The notes beneath the pieces were generated by a model. The model was not told where the DNA came from. It saw only the letters and a list, made by a program, of their open reading frames with translations, and ran no database searches. Shown piece by piece: positions 53,696 to 64,000 of a DNA stretch of 64,000 bases (its first letter is position 1; the number at the start of each line of letters is the position of its first letter). Position numbers and translations under genes: made by a program. The stretch comes from Oncomelania hupensis. Lineage: Eukaryota > Mollusca > Gastropoda > Littorinimorpha > Pomatiopsidae. The stretch spans positions 62,745,260 through 62,809,259 of the forward strand of contig CM072522.1 of NCBI GenBank assembly GCA_036898135.1. Reading direction: 5' to 3'.

Positions 53696-53893
53696 GGGCC
53701 GGGTAGCTCAGTTGGTAAGAGCGTCTTGCTAGTAACCGAAAGGTCGCTGGTTCGAATCCCGGATTGGTCAACGTGTGATCATATTATTTTCCCCTTTACC
53801 AACAACTGGCCCGCTGGTGTCAGTATAAATCGTTCCAGTAGTCACCTATATGCGAAAGTGTCGTGTGACTATAATCTACAAACAACAACAACG
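53696..53893 (+). mobile_element. tRNA-derived SINE in repeat unit 1
   Basis: Perfect Pol III promoter boxes: A box TAGCTCAGTTGG (53704-53715) and B box GGTTCGAATCC (53749-53759). The tRNA-like fold is imperfect: the T stem has two mismatches and the anticodon stem is weak around an AGT triplet. The body continues past the tRNA part to a CAACAACAAC tail. These are SINE features, not those of a functional tRNA gene. Confidence 0.75.
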
Positions 53894-54026
53894 ACCAACC
53901 TACTTTTTGTTTTGGGCCAAAGTGCCAACAGGGTGATGATCAGGGAGATGAAAAACCAATGATAGATGCAGGAAAGTGCTCCGTTGACCGAAAGAGGATG
54001 ACCTTGGCCGAGTAAAGAATACGCCT

Positions 54027-54028
<2 letters not shown>

Positions 54029-54097
<69 letters not shown>
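54029..54097. repeat. (CT)n microsatellite, unit 1 (also 58443-58515 and 62856-62930)
   Basis: Pure CT run, 69, 73 and 75 bp in the three units. One of the few places where the units differ. Confidence 0.97.
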
Positions 54098-54099
<2 letters not shown>

Positions 54100-54247
54100 T
54101 CCCTTCCTCCCGTCTGTGTGTGTGTGTGTGTTCAAAAGTTAGCACTCCTCCCAAAAACAAAAAAAACAGCGTTTTGGGTGGGAACATGTGGTGGTAGTAG
54201 TCGTAGTCGTAGTCGTCGTAGTCCTAGTCGTCGTAGTCGTCGTAGTC

Positions 54248-54323
<76 letters not shown>
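54248..54323. repeat. (GTA)n microsatellite, unit 1 (also 58666-58738 and 63081-63156)
   Basis: Pure GTA run of 76, 73 and 76 bp, preceded by about 60 bp of mixed GTA/GTC triplets. It yields spurious poly-Val, poly-Ser, poly-Leu and poly-Thr frames. Confidence 0.97.
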
Positions 54324-56312
54324 CAACGATCTCCAGAGTCATGGGATTGGTGATAGATAGGATGGCGTTAGGGTGTGGGTGTCTGTCTGTCTGTGCGTGT
54401 CATTGCCCCACCAAGAAGACAGTAGTCTGCAATGCGTATCTTCAAACTCCACAGTCATGTAAAGTCGCCGCAGACAGCAAGCAGTGCTGCGCCAATTGGT
54501 GTAGTGTAGTCAGGCCAAGGTTGAAAAAGCAAGTCTCTCCTTCCTCCTTCACAGATTCCAATGGACAGAACAGTACAATTCCAATCCCACTTGTTTTAGA
54601 GAACTCCTCATTTTGTACCCACAAAACATCACCTTCCCTCCGTCTGTCGTGTGTGATGTGTGCACCACAAAGTGCAGTGTACATCTCTCCAATCACAGTG
54701 GAGAGTTGGCCTAGGTGGAAGGAGCGGGCCTTAGCGAAAACGACCAAGATGGCCGGCCACCGTCTTTCGCCGTGTCGTTTGTGTTTGAGCGAGGGCGATT
54801 GGCCTCGTCTAAATTCAACCACTCGAGAACCACTGCACGGTAATGATATCAGCTCGATAATACTGCACTGTCATGGGTAAACCTTGTTTCTTGGTGTGCA
54901 ATGCGTATCTTGAAACTACTCCTCCACCGTCCTGTCGAGCAGCCGAGAGCAAAGCCACCACCATCGCCAAGTCGTGTGTAGTCAGGCCACTGTGGAAAAA
55001 GCAAGTCTCTTCCTTCACCTCTAGTGGATACAACACTAGAAAATTCCCACCCCACTTGCTTTAGACAACTCATGATGTCCACAAACATCACCTTTCCCTC
55101 TCTCCCTCCCTCCCTCCCTCCCTCTGTCTGCCGTGTGTGCAGTGCAGTGGAATCCAAAAGTGTATTTGGTCATATTATAGAGGGACTGTGATGATGGTCA
55201 CCTCCATCAAACAGTCCACTCTCCCCAACGTGTCCATCGATGGATTCCATGGTCGGAAGACAACGTGCACCGGTGGTGCGTGATTAAAACTGGCTAACTA
55301 GGAACATCATCGGTCCAGTGGTTGTCGAGTTCTGGAATTTATACCATGCCGATCGCGCCACTGCTGTCAACTTTGAGCCCTCGGTCCATGGGGAGGAACT
55401 GCTGCTGTCTTTTTTCTTCTTAATCAGGTTTCCTCTATATAGTGTGCGCGATGTGCTCCCCTTATAATAACGCTGGCTTTTAGGACCAATCACAGGGCCT
55501 GCATTTCGTTGTTATTGCTTTTGCTTCGCAGGCGGTGACTTTGGTTGATATATCCACACAAAACGCAACTTCAAAACTTCATTTCTCACCGCTGAGAGCT
55601 GGGTGCCGGATGCATCTCTGCTGCGAAAGGCGCGCCTCGCCGTTTTTGCGCTACCGTCGCGCACTCTCCTCCCAAGGCTGTCTTATACTCTTGTCACTAC
55701 GGCTGGGCCACAACAAACTGTGGGGAGGGTGGCCTGCAACGCCAGTATTTCCCGCTGCCTGCCTTTACGCCGTGACTTCGGTAGACATGGTGGCATCAAC
55801 TTCTACTTTGGCAACGAATGACTTTCCACTGCAGCGTCCTAGGACTTTTGACATCATCATTATGACTTCAACCATCACGTCTCCTGTATGCTTTCAACAA
55901 CAACAACAACAACAACAACAGCAGAACGCCCGAAGTCTCTTCCTATATGCTACGGCGACTTCCATACAGAACTTGTGCACTGAACAGCGGGAATGGGGTG
56001 GCAGTGCCTAATCCATGTAACACAGAACAAACTACCCCTCATTCTTGACACATGATGATAAACCTTTACATTGTGGGCTACATGTCATGGGTTGTTATCA
56101 TAACCTTTACATTCTGGAAAGCAAACAACTATACATGACCTTCACATTACCGGAAGCTTGCCAAAATTGTCCAAAGTGGACGTCACTGTGCATTGGAACT
56201 GTAAAATGCCATGCATTGTACAACCCAAATAGGCTTACCATCCCCGTAGTTGAAGCAGAAAGCCAGATGTTTCAACACACTATTGAAAATCAATACTTTT
56301 TAACTACTACTC

Positions 56313-56372
<60 letters not shown>
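56313..56372. repeat. Second (CT)n microsatellite, unit 1 (unit 2 equivalent starts about 60729)
   Basis: Pure CT run of about 60 bp after AACTACTACTCAA, longer by a few bases in unit 2. Confidence 0.95.
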
Positions 56373-56377
<5 letters not shown>

Positions 56378-57239
56378 CCTCCCGTCACCGTGTTCTAAAA
56401 AAGATAGGTAGGACTGAACGGCGTCAGGCTTTGAGTCTAGTTTGCAGATAGCATGCACCCCATCGAGCCAATGATGCGACTATGGAAAGGTTGCCATGTC
56501 TTGTCTTGTGTATAGAGTACAGTCCCCAACACATAAGCAGCATATGTATATATAATAGGGGACTGACGGTCACAGTTGCCATGGAGTAAGCGTTTTCAAT
56601 TCTACCAGCCCAAAGGCTGTGTGTGTGTGTGTTTGTGTGTGTAGGTGGGTGTGTGCGTGTGTCTGTCTGTCTGTCTGTGTCATGACTGATATCCAATCAC
56701 AGTGGAAGGAAACCACGAACATTGAGGTTTAGCGAACGTCTACTCCACCATGCATGCACCACCATTGGCGATACGGCAGACAGGATAAGATAGTTTTTGG
56801 GCTTTTATTTCGAGTATATATAGCCCCGATGTCTCGGCCAGCGACGCCCAATGAAGCTCCGAAATGCAACCCTCTGTCATTGGTCCTAAAAGGCCGTGTT
56901 TGGGGGTGAAAGGGCAACAACTGCTGCTGAGCTCATTTCTTCCCCAGGACTCCAATCATCACCTTTGGTTGATGTTTGCGCGATTGGCCTGGTCTAAATT
57001 CAACCACTGGAGAACCACTGGACCGATTCTGTTGATATCTACCATTTTGAATCATGCCCCCACTGCTGCACTTTTGTCCCCTAAAATGCACAGAATCCCA
57101 CCACGCTTTGAGGGAGAGGTGACTGTTGGAATTGGACATGACCCTCCCTCCTCAAATCCGATAGAATCATGACCCAAAACCGGTGTTTTTGGGTGTTTTG
57201 GGGGGAGGCGTCCTCGAGGTAGCGAGGTGACGGTTAGGG

Positions 57240-58440
57240 TCGATGTCATAGACCTCACGGACTGCAGTCGGTAAGACTATTTTGGTCAGTGAGGTAAGTG
57301 AGTGACGGCTTTCCAGGCTGTACCTCGGTGAACATCAAGACTTCAAAAATGTTACCTGGAGGACCAAAAATGTTACCCAGAGGACGTACTCTATAAGTAT
57401 TATATACATATGTATGTACATCAAGTATCACGAATGGGGGGTCCATTGGATACCACGAATCTAACCACTATAGGGATGCCACTGCAGGACGTCTCCCAAA
57501 AGTGGACCTTCAGAAATCCATGTATTTCAGATAGGATAGCTGCTTCCTAACTATTACTCACCCCCTCCCTCTCCCTCCCTCCCTCCCTCCCTGCCTCCCT
57601 CCCTCCCGTCAGTGTGTGTGTTCAAAGGTTACAGAACTCACGATGTCCACAAACATCACCTTCCCTCAGTCCCTCCTCCGTCTGTCGTGTGTGCAGTGCA
57701 GTGTATGGGTCCCAACCACAGTGGATAGTTACAGTTACAGTACATAGACGACCGTCCCCGGACAGACACACGTCCCACACACAGTACTGCGTATAGGAGG
57801 GGGACTAACTTCACAGTTGACAACTGTAGACAACAAACAGTGGCCGGCACAGCGAATGCATCTATAGGCTGTCCAGCTGCACCCCTGTGTTGCGAAGCCA
57901 CGCACCAATCAGGTGGCGTCTTGAAGGCAAAATTCAGCCGCACAGCATATACTATATAGCGGCAATCCTCTACAATCATGACCAACCTACCCGGCTCAGA
58001 GCCAGACCAAATGGTCTGGTAAATATCTATGATGAGGGCTTTTTAGCCCAATTTTATTGTCCTTAACGCTCATGCAATAGGACGTTAAGCATCGTTTTTC
58101 GTTCGTTCGGGGCCGGGTAGCTCAGTTGGTAAGAGCGTCTTGCTAGTAACCGAAAGGTCGCTGGTTCGAATCCCGGATTGGTCAACGTGTGATCATATTA
58201 TTTTCCCCTTTACCAACAACTGGCCCGCTGGTGTCAGTATAAATCGTTCCAGTAGTCACCTATATGCGAAAGTGTCGTGTGACTATAATCTACAAACAAC
58301 AACAACGACCAACCTACTTTTTGTTTTGGGCCAAAGTGCCAACAGGGTGATGATCAGGGAGATGAAAAACCAATGATAGATGCAGGAAAGTGCTCCGTTG
58401 ACCGAAAGAGGATGACCTTGGCCGAGTAAAGAATACGCCT

Positions 58441-58517
<77 letters not shown>

Positions 58518-58665
58518 TCCCTTCCTCCCGTCTGTGTGTGTGTGTGTGTTCAAAAGTTAGCACTCCTCCCAAAAACAAAAAAAACAGCGTTTTGGGTGGG
58601 AACATGTGGTGGTAGTAGTCGTAGTCGTAGTCGTCGTAGTCCTAGTCGTCGTAGTCGTCGTAGTC

Positions 58666-58738
<73 letters not shown>

Positions 58739-60727
58739 CAACGATCTCCAGAGTCATGGGATTGGTGATAGATAGGATGGCGTTAGGGTGTGGGTGTCTG
58801 TCTGTCTGTGCGTGTCATTGCCCCACCAAGAAGACAGTAGTCTGCAATGCGTATCTTCAAACTCCACAGTCATGTAAAGTCGCCGCAGACAGCAAGCAGT
58901 GCTGCGCCAATTGGTGTAGTGTAGTCAGGCCAAGGTTGAAAAAGCAAGTCTCTCCTTCCTCCTTCACAGATTCCAATGGACAGAACAGTACAATTCCAAT
59001 CCCACTTGTTTTAGAGAACTCCTCATTTTGTACCCACAAAACATCACCTTCCCTCCGTCTGTCGTGTGTGATGTGTGCACCACAAAGTGCAGTGTACATC
59101 TCTCCAATCACAGTGGAGAGTTGGCCTAGGTGGAAGGAGCGGGCCTTAGCGAAAACGACCAAGATGGCCGGCCACCGTCTTTCGCCGTGTCGTTTGTGTT
59201 TGAGCGAGGGCGATTGGCCTCGTCTAAATTCAACCACTCGAGAACCACTGCACGGTAATGATATCAGCTCGATAATACTGCACTGTCATGGGTAAACCTT
59301 GTTTCTTGGTGTGCAATGCGTATCTTGAAACTACTCCTCCACCGTCCTGTCGAGCAGCCGAGAGCAAAGCCACCACCATCGCCAAGTCGTGTGTAGTCAG
59401 GCCACTGTGGAAAAAGCAAGTCTCTTCCTTCACCTCTAGTGGATACAACACTAGAAAATTCCCACCCCACTTGCTTTAGACAACTCATGATGTCCACAAA
59501 CATCACCTTTCCCTCTCTCCCTCCCTCCCTCCCTCCCTCTGTCTGCCGTGTGTGCAGTGCAGTGGAATCCAAAAGTGTATTTGGTCATATTATAGAGGGA
59601 CTGTGATGATGGTCACCTCCATCAAACAGTCCACTCTCCCCAACGTGTCCATCGATGGATTCCATGGTCGGAAGACAACGTGCACCGGTGGTGCGTGATT
59701 AAAACTGGCTAACTAGGAACATCATCGGTCCAGTGGTTGTCGAGTTCTGGAATTTATACCATGCCGATCGCGCCACTGCTGTCAACTTTGAGCCCTCGGT
59801 CCATGGGGAGGAACTGCTGCTGTCTTTTTTCTTCTTAATCAGGTTTCCTCTATATAGTGTGCGCGATGTGCTCCCCTTATAATAACGCTGGCTTTTAGGA
59901 CCAATCACAGGGCCTGCATTTCGTTGTTATTGCTTTTGCTTCGCAGGCGGTGACTTTGGTTGATATATCCACACAAAACGCAACTTCAAAACTTCATTTC
60001 TCACCGCTGAGAGCTGGGTGCCGGATGCATCTCTGCTGCGAAAGGCGCGCCTCGCCGTTTTTGCGCTACCGTCGCGCACTCTCCTCCCAAGGCTGTCTTA
60101 TACTCTTGTCACTACGGCTGGGCCACAACAAACTGTGGGGAGGGTGGCCTGCAACGCCAGTATTTCCCGCTGCCTGCCTTTACGCCGTGACTTCGGTAGA
60201 CATGGTGGCATCAACTTCTACTTTGGCAACGAATGACTTTCCACTGCAGCGTCCTAGGACTTTTGACATCATCATTATGACTTCAACCATCACGTCTCCT
60301 GTATGCTTTCAACAACAACAACAACAACAACAACAGCAGAACGCCCGAAGTCTCTTCCTATATGCTACGGCGACTTCCATACAGAACTTGTGCACTGAAC
60401 AGCGGGAATGGGGTGGCAGTGCCTAATCCATGTAACACAGAACAAACTACCCCTCATTCTTGACACATGATGATAAACCTTTACATTGTGGGCTACATGT
60501 CATGGGTTGTTATCATAACCTTTACATTCTGGAAAGCAAACAACTATACATGACCTTCACATTACCGGAAGCTTGCCAAAATTGTCCAAAGTGGACGTCA
60601 CTGTGCATTGGAACTGTAAAATGCCATGCATTGTACAACCCAAATAGGCTTACCATCCCCGTAGTTGAAGCAGAAAGCCAGATGTTTCAACACACTATTG
60701 AAAATCAATACTTTTTAACTACTACTC

Positions 60728-60794
<67 letters not shown>

Positions 60795-61652
60795 CCTCCC
60801 GTCACCGTGTTCTAAAAAAGATAGGTAGGACTGAACGGCGTCAGGCTTTGAGTCTAGTTTGCAGATAGCATGCACCCCATCGAGCCAATGATGCGACTAT
60901 GGAAAGGTTGCCATGTCTTGTCTTGTGTATAGAGTACAGTCCCCAACACATAAGCAGCATATGTATATATAATAGGGGACTGACGGTCACAGTTGCCATG
61001 GAGTAAGCGTTTTCAATTCTACCAGCCCAAAGGCTGTGTGTGTGTGTGTTTGTGTGTGTAGGTGGGTGTGTGCGTGTGTCTGTCTGTCTGTGTCATGACT
61101 GATATCCAATCACAGTGGAAGGAAACCACGAACATTGAGGTTTAGCGAACGTCTACTCCACCATGCATGCACCACCATTGGCGATACGGCAGACAGGATA
61201 AGATAGTTTTTGGGCTTTTATTTCGAGTATATATAGCCCCGATGTCTCGGCCAGCGACGCCCAATGAAGCTCCGAAATGCAACCCTCTGTCATTGGTCCT
61301 AAAAGGCCGTGTTTGGGGGTGAAAGGGCAACAACTGCTGCTGAGCTCATTTCTTCCCCAGGACTCCAATCATCACCTTTGGTTGATGTTTGCGCGATTGG
61401 CCTGGTCTAAATTCAACCACTGGAGAACCACTGGACCGATTCTGTTGATATCTACCATTTTGAATCATGCCCCCACTGCTGCACTTTTGTCCCCTAAAAT
61501 GCACAGAATCCCACCACGCTTTGAGGGAGAGGTGACTGTTGGAATTGGACATGACCCTCCCTCCTCAAATCCGATAGAATCATGACCCAAAACCGGTGTT
61601 TTTGGGTGTTTTGGGGGGAGGCGTCCTCGAGGTAGCGAGGTGACGGTTAGGG
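57240..61652 (+). repeat. 4.4-kb tandem repeat, unit 2
   Basis: 4413-bp period to unit 3. Apart from microsatellite lengths (CT tract 73 bp at 58443, GTA tract 73 bp at 58666, and one fewer CTGT step near 61085) I saw no difference from unit 1 in the stretches compared. It ends with TTAGGG at 61647-61652. Confidence 0.95.
58110..58307 (+). mobile_element. tRNA-derived SINE in repeat unit 2
   Basis: Same SINE as at 53696, carried along by amplification of the 4.4-kb unit; A and B boxes unchanged. Confidence 0.75.
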
Positions 61653-62853
61653 TCGATGTCATAGACCTCACGGACTGCAGTCGGTAAGACTATTTTGGTC
61701 AGTGAGGTAAGTGAGTGACGGCTTTCCAGGCTGTACCTCGGTGAACATCAAGACTTCAAAAATGTTACCTGGAGGACCAAAAATGTTACCCAGAGGACGT
61801 ACTCTATAAGTATTATATACATATGTATGTACATCAAGTATCACGAATGGGGGGTCCATTGGATACCACGAATCTAACCACTATAGGGATGCCACTGCAG
61901 GACGTCTCCCAAAAGTGGACCTTCAGAAATCCATGTATTTCAGATAGGATAGCTGCTTCCTAACTATTACTCACCCCCTCCCTCTCCCTCCCTCCCTCCC
62001 TCCCTGCCTCCCTCCCTCCCGTCAGTGTGTGTGTTCAAAGGTTACAGAACTCACGATGTCCACAAACATCACCTTCCCTCAGTCCCTCCTCCGTCTGTCG
62101 TGTGTGCAGTGCAGTGTATGGGTCCCAACCACAGTGGATAGTTACAGTTACAGTACATAGACGACCGTCCCCGGACAGACACACGTCCCACACACAGTAC
62201 TGCGTATAGGAGGGGGACTAACTTCACAGTTGACAACTGTAGACAACAAACAGTGGCCGGCACAGCGAATGCATCTATAGGCTGTCCAGCTGCACCCCTG
62301 TGTTGCGAAGCCACGCACCAATCAGGTGGCGTCTTGAAGGCAAAATTCAGCCGCACAGCATATACTATATAGCGGCAATCCTCTACAATCATGACCAACC
62401 TACCCGGCTCAGAGCCAGACCAAATGGTCTGGTAAATATCTATGATGAGGGCTTTTTAGCCCAATTTTATTGTCCTTAACGCTCATGCAATAGGACGTTA
62501 AGCATCGTTTTTCGTTCGTTCGGGGCCGGGTAGCTCAGTTGGTAAGAGCGTCTTGCTAGTAACCGAAAGGTCGCTGGTTCGAATCCCGGATTGGTCAACG
62601 TGTGATCATATTATTTTCCCCTTTACCAACAACTGGCCCGCTGGTGTCAGTATAAATCGTTCCAGTAGTCACCTATATGCGAAAGTGTCGTGTGACTATA
62701 ATCTACAAACAACAACAACGACCAACCTACTTTTTGTTTTGGGCCAAAGTGCCAACAGGGTGATGATCAGGGAGATGAAAAACCAATGATAGATGCAGGA
62801 AAGTGCTCCGTTGACCGAAAGAGGATGACCTTGGCCGAGTAAAGAATACGCCT

Positions 62854-62932
<79 letters not shown>

Positions 62933-63080
62933 TCCCTTCCTCCCGTCTGTGTGTGTGTGTGTGTTCAAAAGTTAGCACTCCTCCCAAAAACAAAAAAAAC
63001 AGCGTTTTGGGTGGGAACATGTGGTGGTAGTAGTCGTAGTCGTAGTCGTCGTAGTCCTAGTCGTCGTAGTCGTCGTAGTC

Positions 63081-63156
<76 letters not shown>

Positions 63157-64000
63157 CAACGATCTCCAGAGTCATGGGATTGGTGATAGATAGGATGGCG
63201 TTAGGGTGTGGGTGTCTGTCTGTCTGTGCGTGTCATTGCCCCACCAAGAAGACAGTAGTCTGCAATGCGTATCTTCAAACTCCACAGTCATGTAAAGTCG
63301 CCGCAGACAGCAAGCAGTGCTGCGCCAATTGGTGTAGTGTAGTCAGGCCAAGGTTGAAAAAGCAAGTCTCTCCTTCCTCCTTCACAGATTCCAATGGACA
63401 GAACAGTACAATTCCAATCCCACTTGTTTTAGAGAACTCCTCATTTTGTACCCACAAAACATCACCTTCCCTCCGTCTGTCGTGTGTGATGTGTGCACCA
63501 CAAAGTGCAGTGTACATCTCTCCAATCACAGTGGAGAGTTGGCCTAGGTGGAAGGAGCGGGCCTTAGCGAAAACGACCAAGATGGCCGGCCACCGTCTTT
63601 CGCCGTGTCGTTTGTGTTTGAGCGAGGGCGATTGGCCTCGTCTAAATTCAACCACTCGAGAACCACTGCACGGTAATGATATCAGCTCGATAATACTGCA
63701 CTGTCATGGGTAAACCTTGTTTCTTGGTGTGCAATGCGTATCTTGAAACTACTCCTCCACCGTCCTGTCGAGCAGCCGAGAGCAAAGCCACCACCATCGC
63801 CAAGTCGTGTGTAGTCAGGCCACTGTGGAAAAAGCAAGTCTCTTCCTTCACCTCTAGTGGATACAACACTAGAAAATTCCCACCCCACTTGCTTTAGACA
63901 ACTCATGATGTCCACAAACATCACCTTTCCCTCTCTCCCTCCCTCCCTCCCTCCCTCTGTCTGCCGTGTGTGCAGTGCAGTGGAATCCAAAAGTGTATTT
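61653..64000 (+). repeat. 4.4-kb tandem repeat, unit 3 (cut by window end)
   Basis: Same sequence as units 1 and 2 as far as it goes; CT tract 75 bp (62856), GTA tract 76 bp (63081). The array continues beyond the window. Confidence 0.95.
62523..62720 (+). mobile_element. tRNA-derived SINE in repeat unit 3
   Basis: Same SINE as at 53696, unchanged in the promoter boxes. Confidence 0.75.

Larger units (their letters stand above)
52826..57239 (+). repeat. 4.4-kb tandem repeat, unit 1
   Basis: Period 4414 bp to the next unit, measured at CGATGTCATAG (52827 and 57241). The unit holds C-rich CCCTCCCT runs (53148, 55105), a tRNA-derived SINE (53696), a (CT)n tract of 69 bp (54029), a (GTA)n tract of 76 bp (54248), related internal subrepeats (near 53230, 54430 and 54890), a short CAA run (55905), a second (CT)n tract (56313) and a GT/GTCT run (56618). 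Open frames of up to 230 codons in it come from the trinucleotide run or chance and show no domains. The last TTAGGG of the unit (57234-57239) marks its boundary. Confidence 0.95.

Noticed and set aside
53696..53772. tRNA gene (Thr-like AGT triplet)
   Set aside because: A and B boxes are perfect, but the T stem and anticodon stem have mismatches and the sequence continues into a non-tRNA body with a CAA tail, so it is a SINE head.
54188..54880. 230-codon open frame starting with a Val run (repeated at 58606 and 63021)
   Set aside because: Produced by the GTA/GTC microsatellite; the non-repetitive part shows no domain, and its repetition simply follows the tandem array.
55535..56011. 158-codon open frame conserved in two units
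   Set aside because: Conservation is explained by recent duplication of the whole unit; no family resemblance, and the CAA run supplies its Gln stretch.

Overview
This window is eukaryotic, and most likely from a lophotrochozoan animal, probably a gastropod mollusc. The evidence is an intron-split receptor exon built like the snail GRL101 receptors (LDL-receptor class A repeats, leucine-rich repeats, seven transmembrane helices), a vertebrate-type TTAGGG telomeric array, and a repeat complement of RTE-like, CR1/L2-like and I/Nimb-like LINEs, Ty3/gypsy elements, a Polinton and tRNA-derived SINEs. No bacterial-style operon is present. Host coding sequence is sparse; almost everything else is mobile DNA and its debris.

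Layout. 0.9-5.3 kb: broken copies of one RTE-like LINE family, a head-to-head inverted repeat with a LINE inserted in it, and a C-type lectin exon (minus). 5.7-8.9 kb: an LTR-retroelement fragment (minus) with a long LTR and a coiled-coil gag-like reading frame. 9.2-10.2 kb: a host exon coding CUB-like sequence plus an LDL-receptor A module (minus). 11.7-15.6 kb: a decayed Polinton/Maverick (integrase, small conserved protein, protein-primed DNA polymerase). Its polymerase gene is cut by a Ty3/gypsy element (15.6-25.4 kb) that itself carries at least four younger insertions. 27.4-28.1 kb: tandem repeats. 29.7-31.8 kb: terminal exon of the GRL101-like receptor (minus). 32-40.6 kb: more copies of the RTE-like family, including one full-length copy with an uninterrupted 1018-codon ORF and a perfect 16-bp target-site duplication. 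41.2-44.9 kb: a LINE endonuclease fragment and a zinc-knuckle ORF1 of an I/Nimb-type LINE. 45.4-50.1 kb: a young internally deleted Ty3/gypsy element (minus). 52.7-52.8 kb: exactly 20 TTAGGG units. 52.8-64.0 kb: three copies (the last cut by the window edge) of a 4.4-kb tandem repeat, almost identical apart from microsatellite length.

How the parts relate. The two gypsy elements both encode integrase upstream of reverse transcriptase, the Ty1/copia-like order known from Gmr1-type Ty3/gypsy elements. The CUB/LDLa exon and the lectin exon are collinear on the minus strand and may belong to one receptor-like gene lying downstream of the GRL101-like gene, which would make them tandem relatives. 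The telomeric array is fused in register to the boundary of the 4.4-kb repeat, whose later boundaries each keep one TTAGGG; this looks like an interstitial or subtelomeric junction. All family assignments were made by reading translations by eye; no database search was possible.
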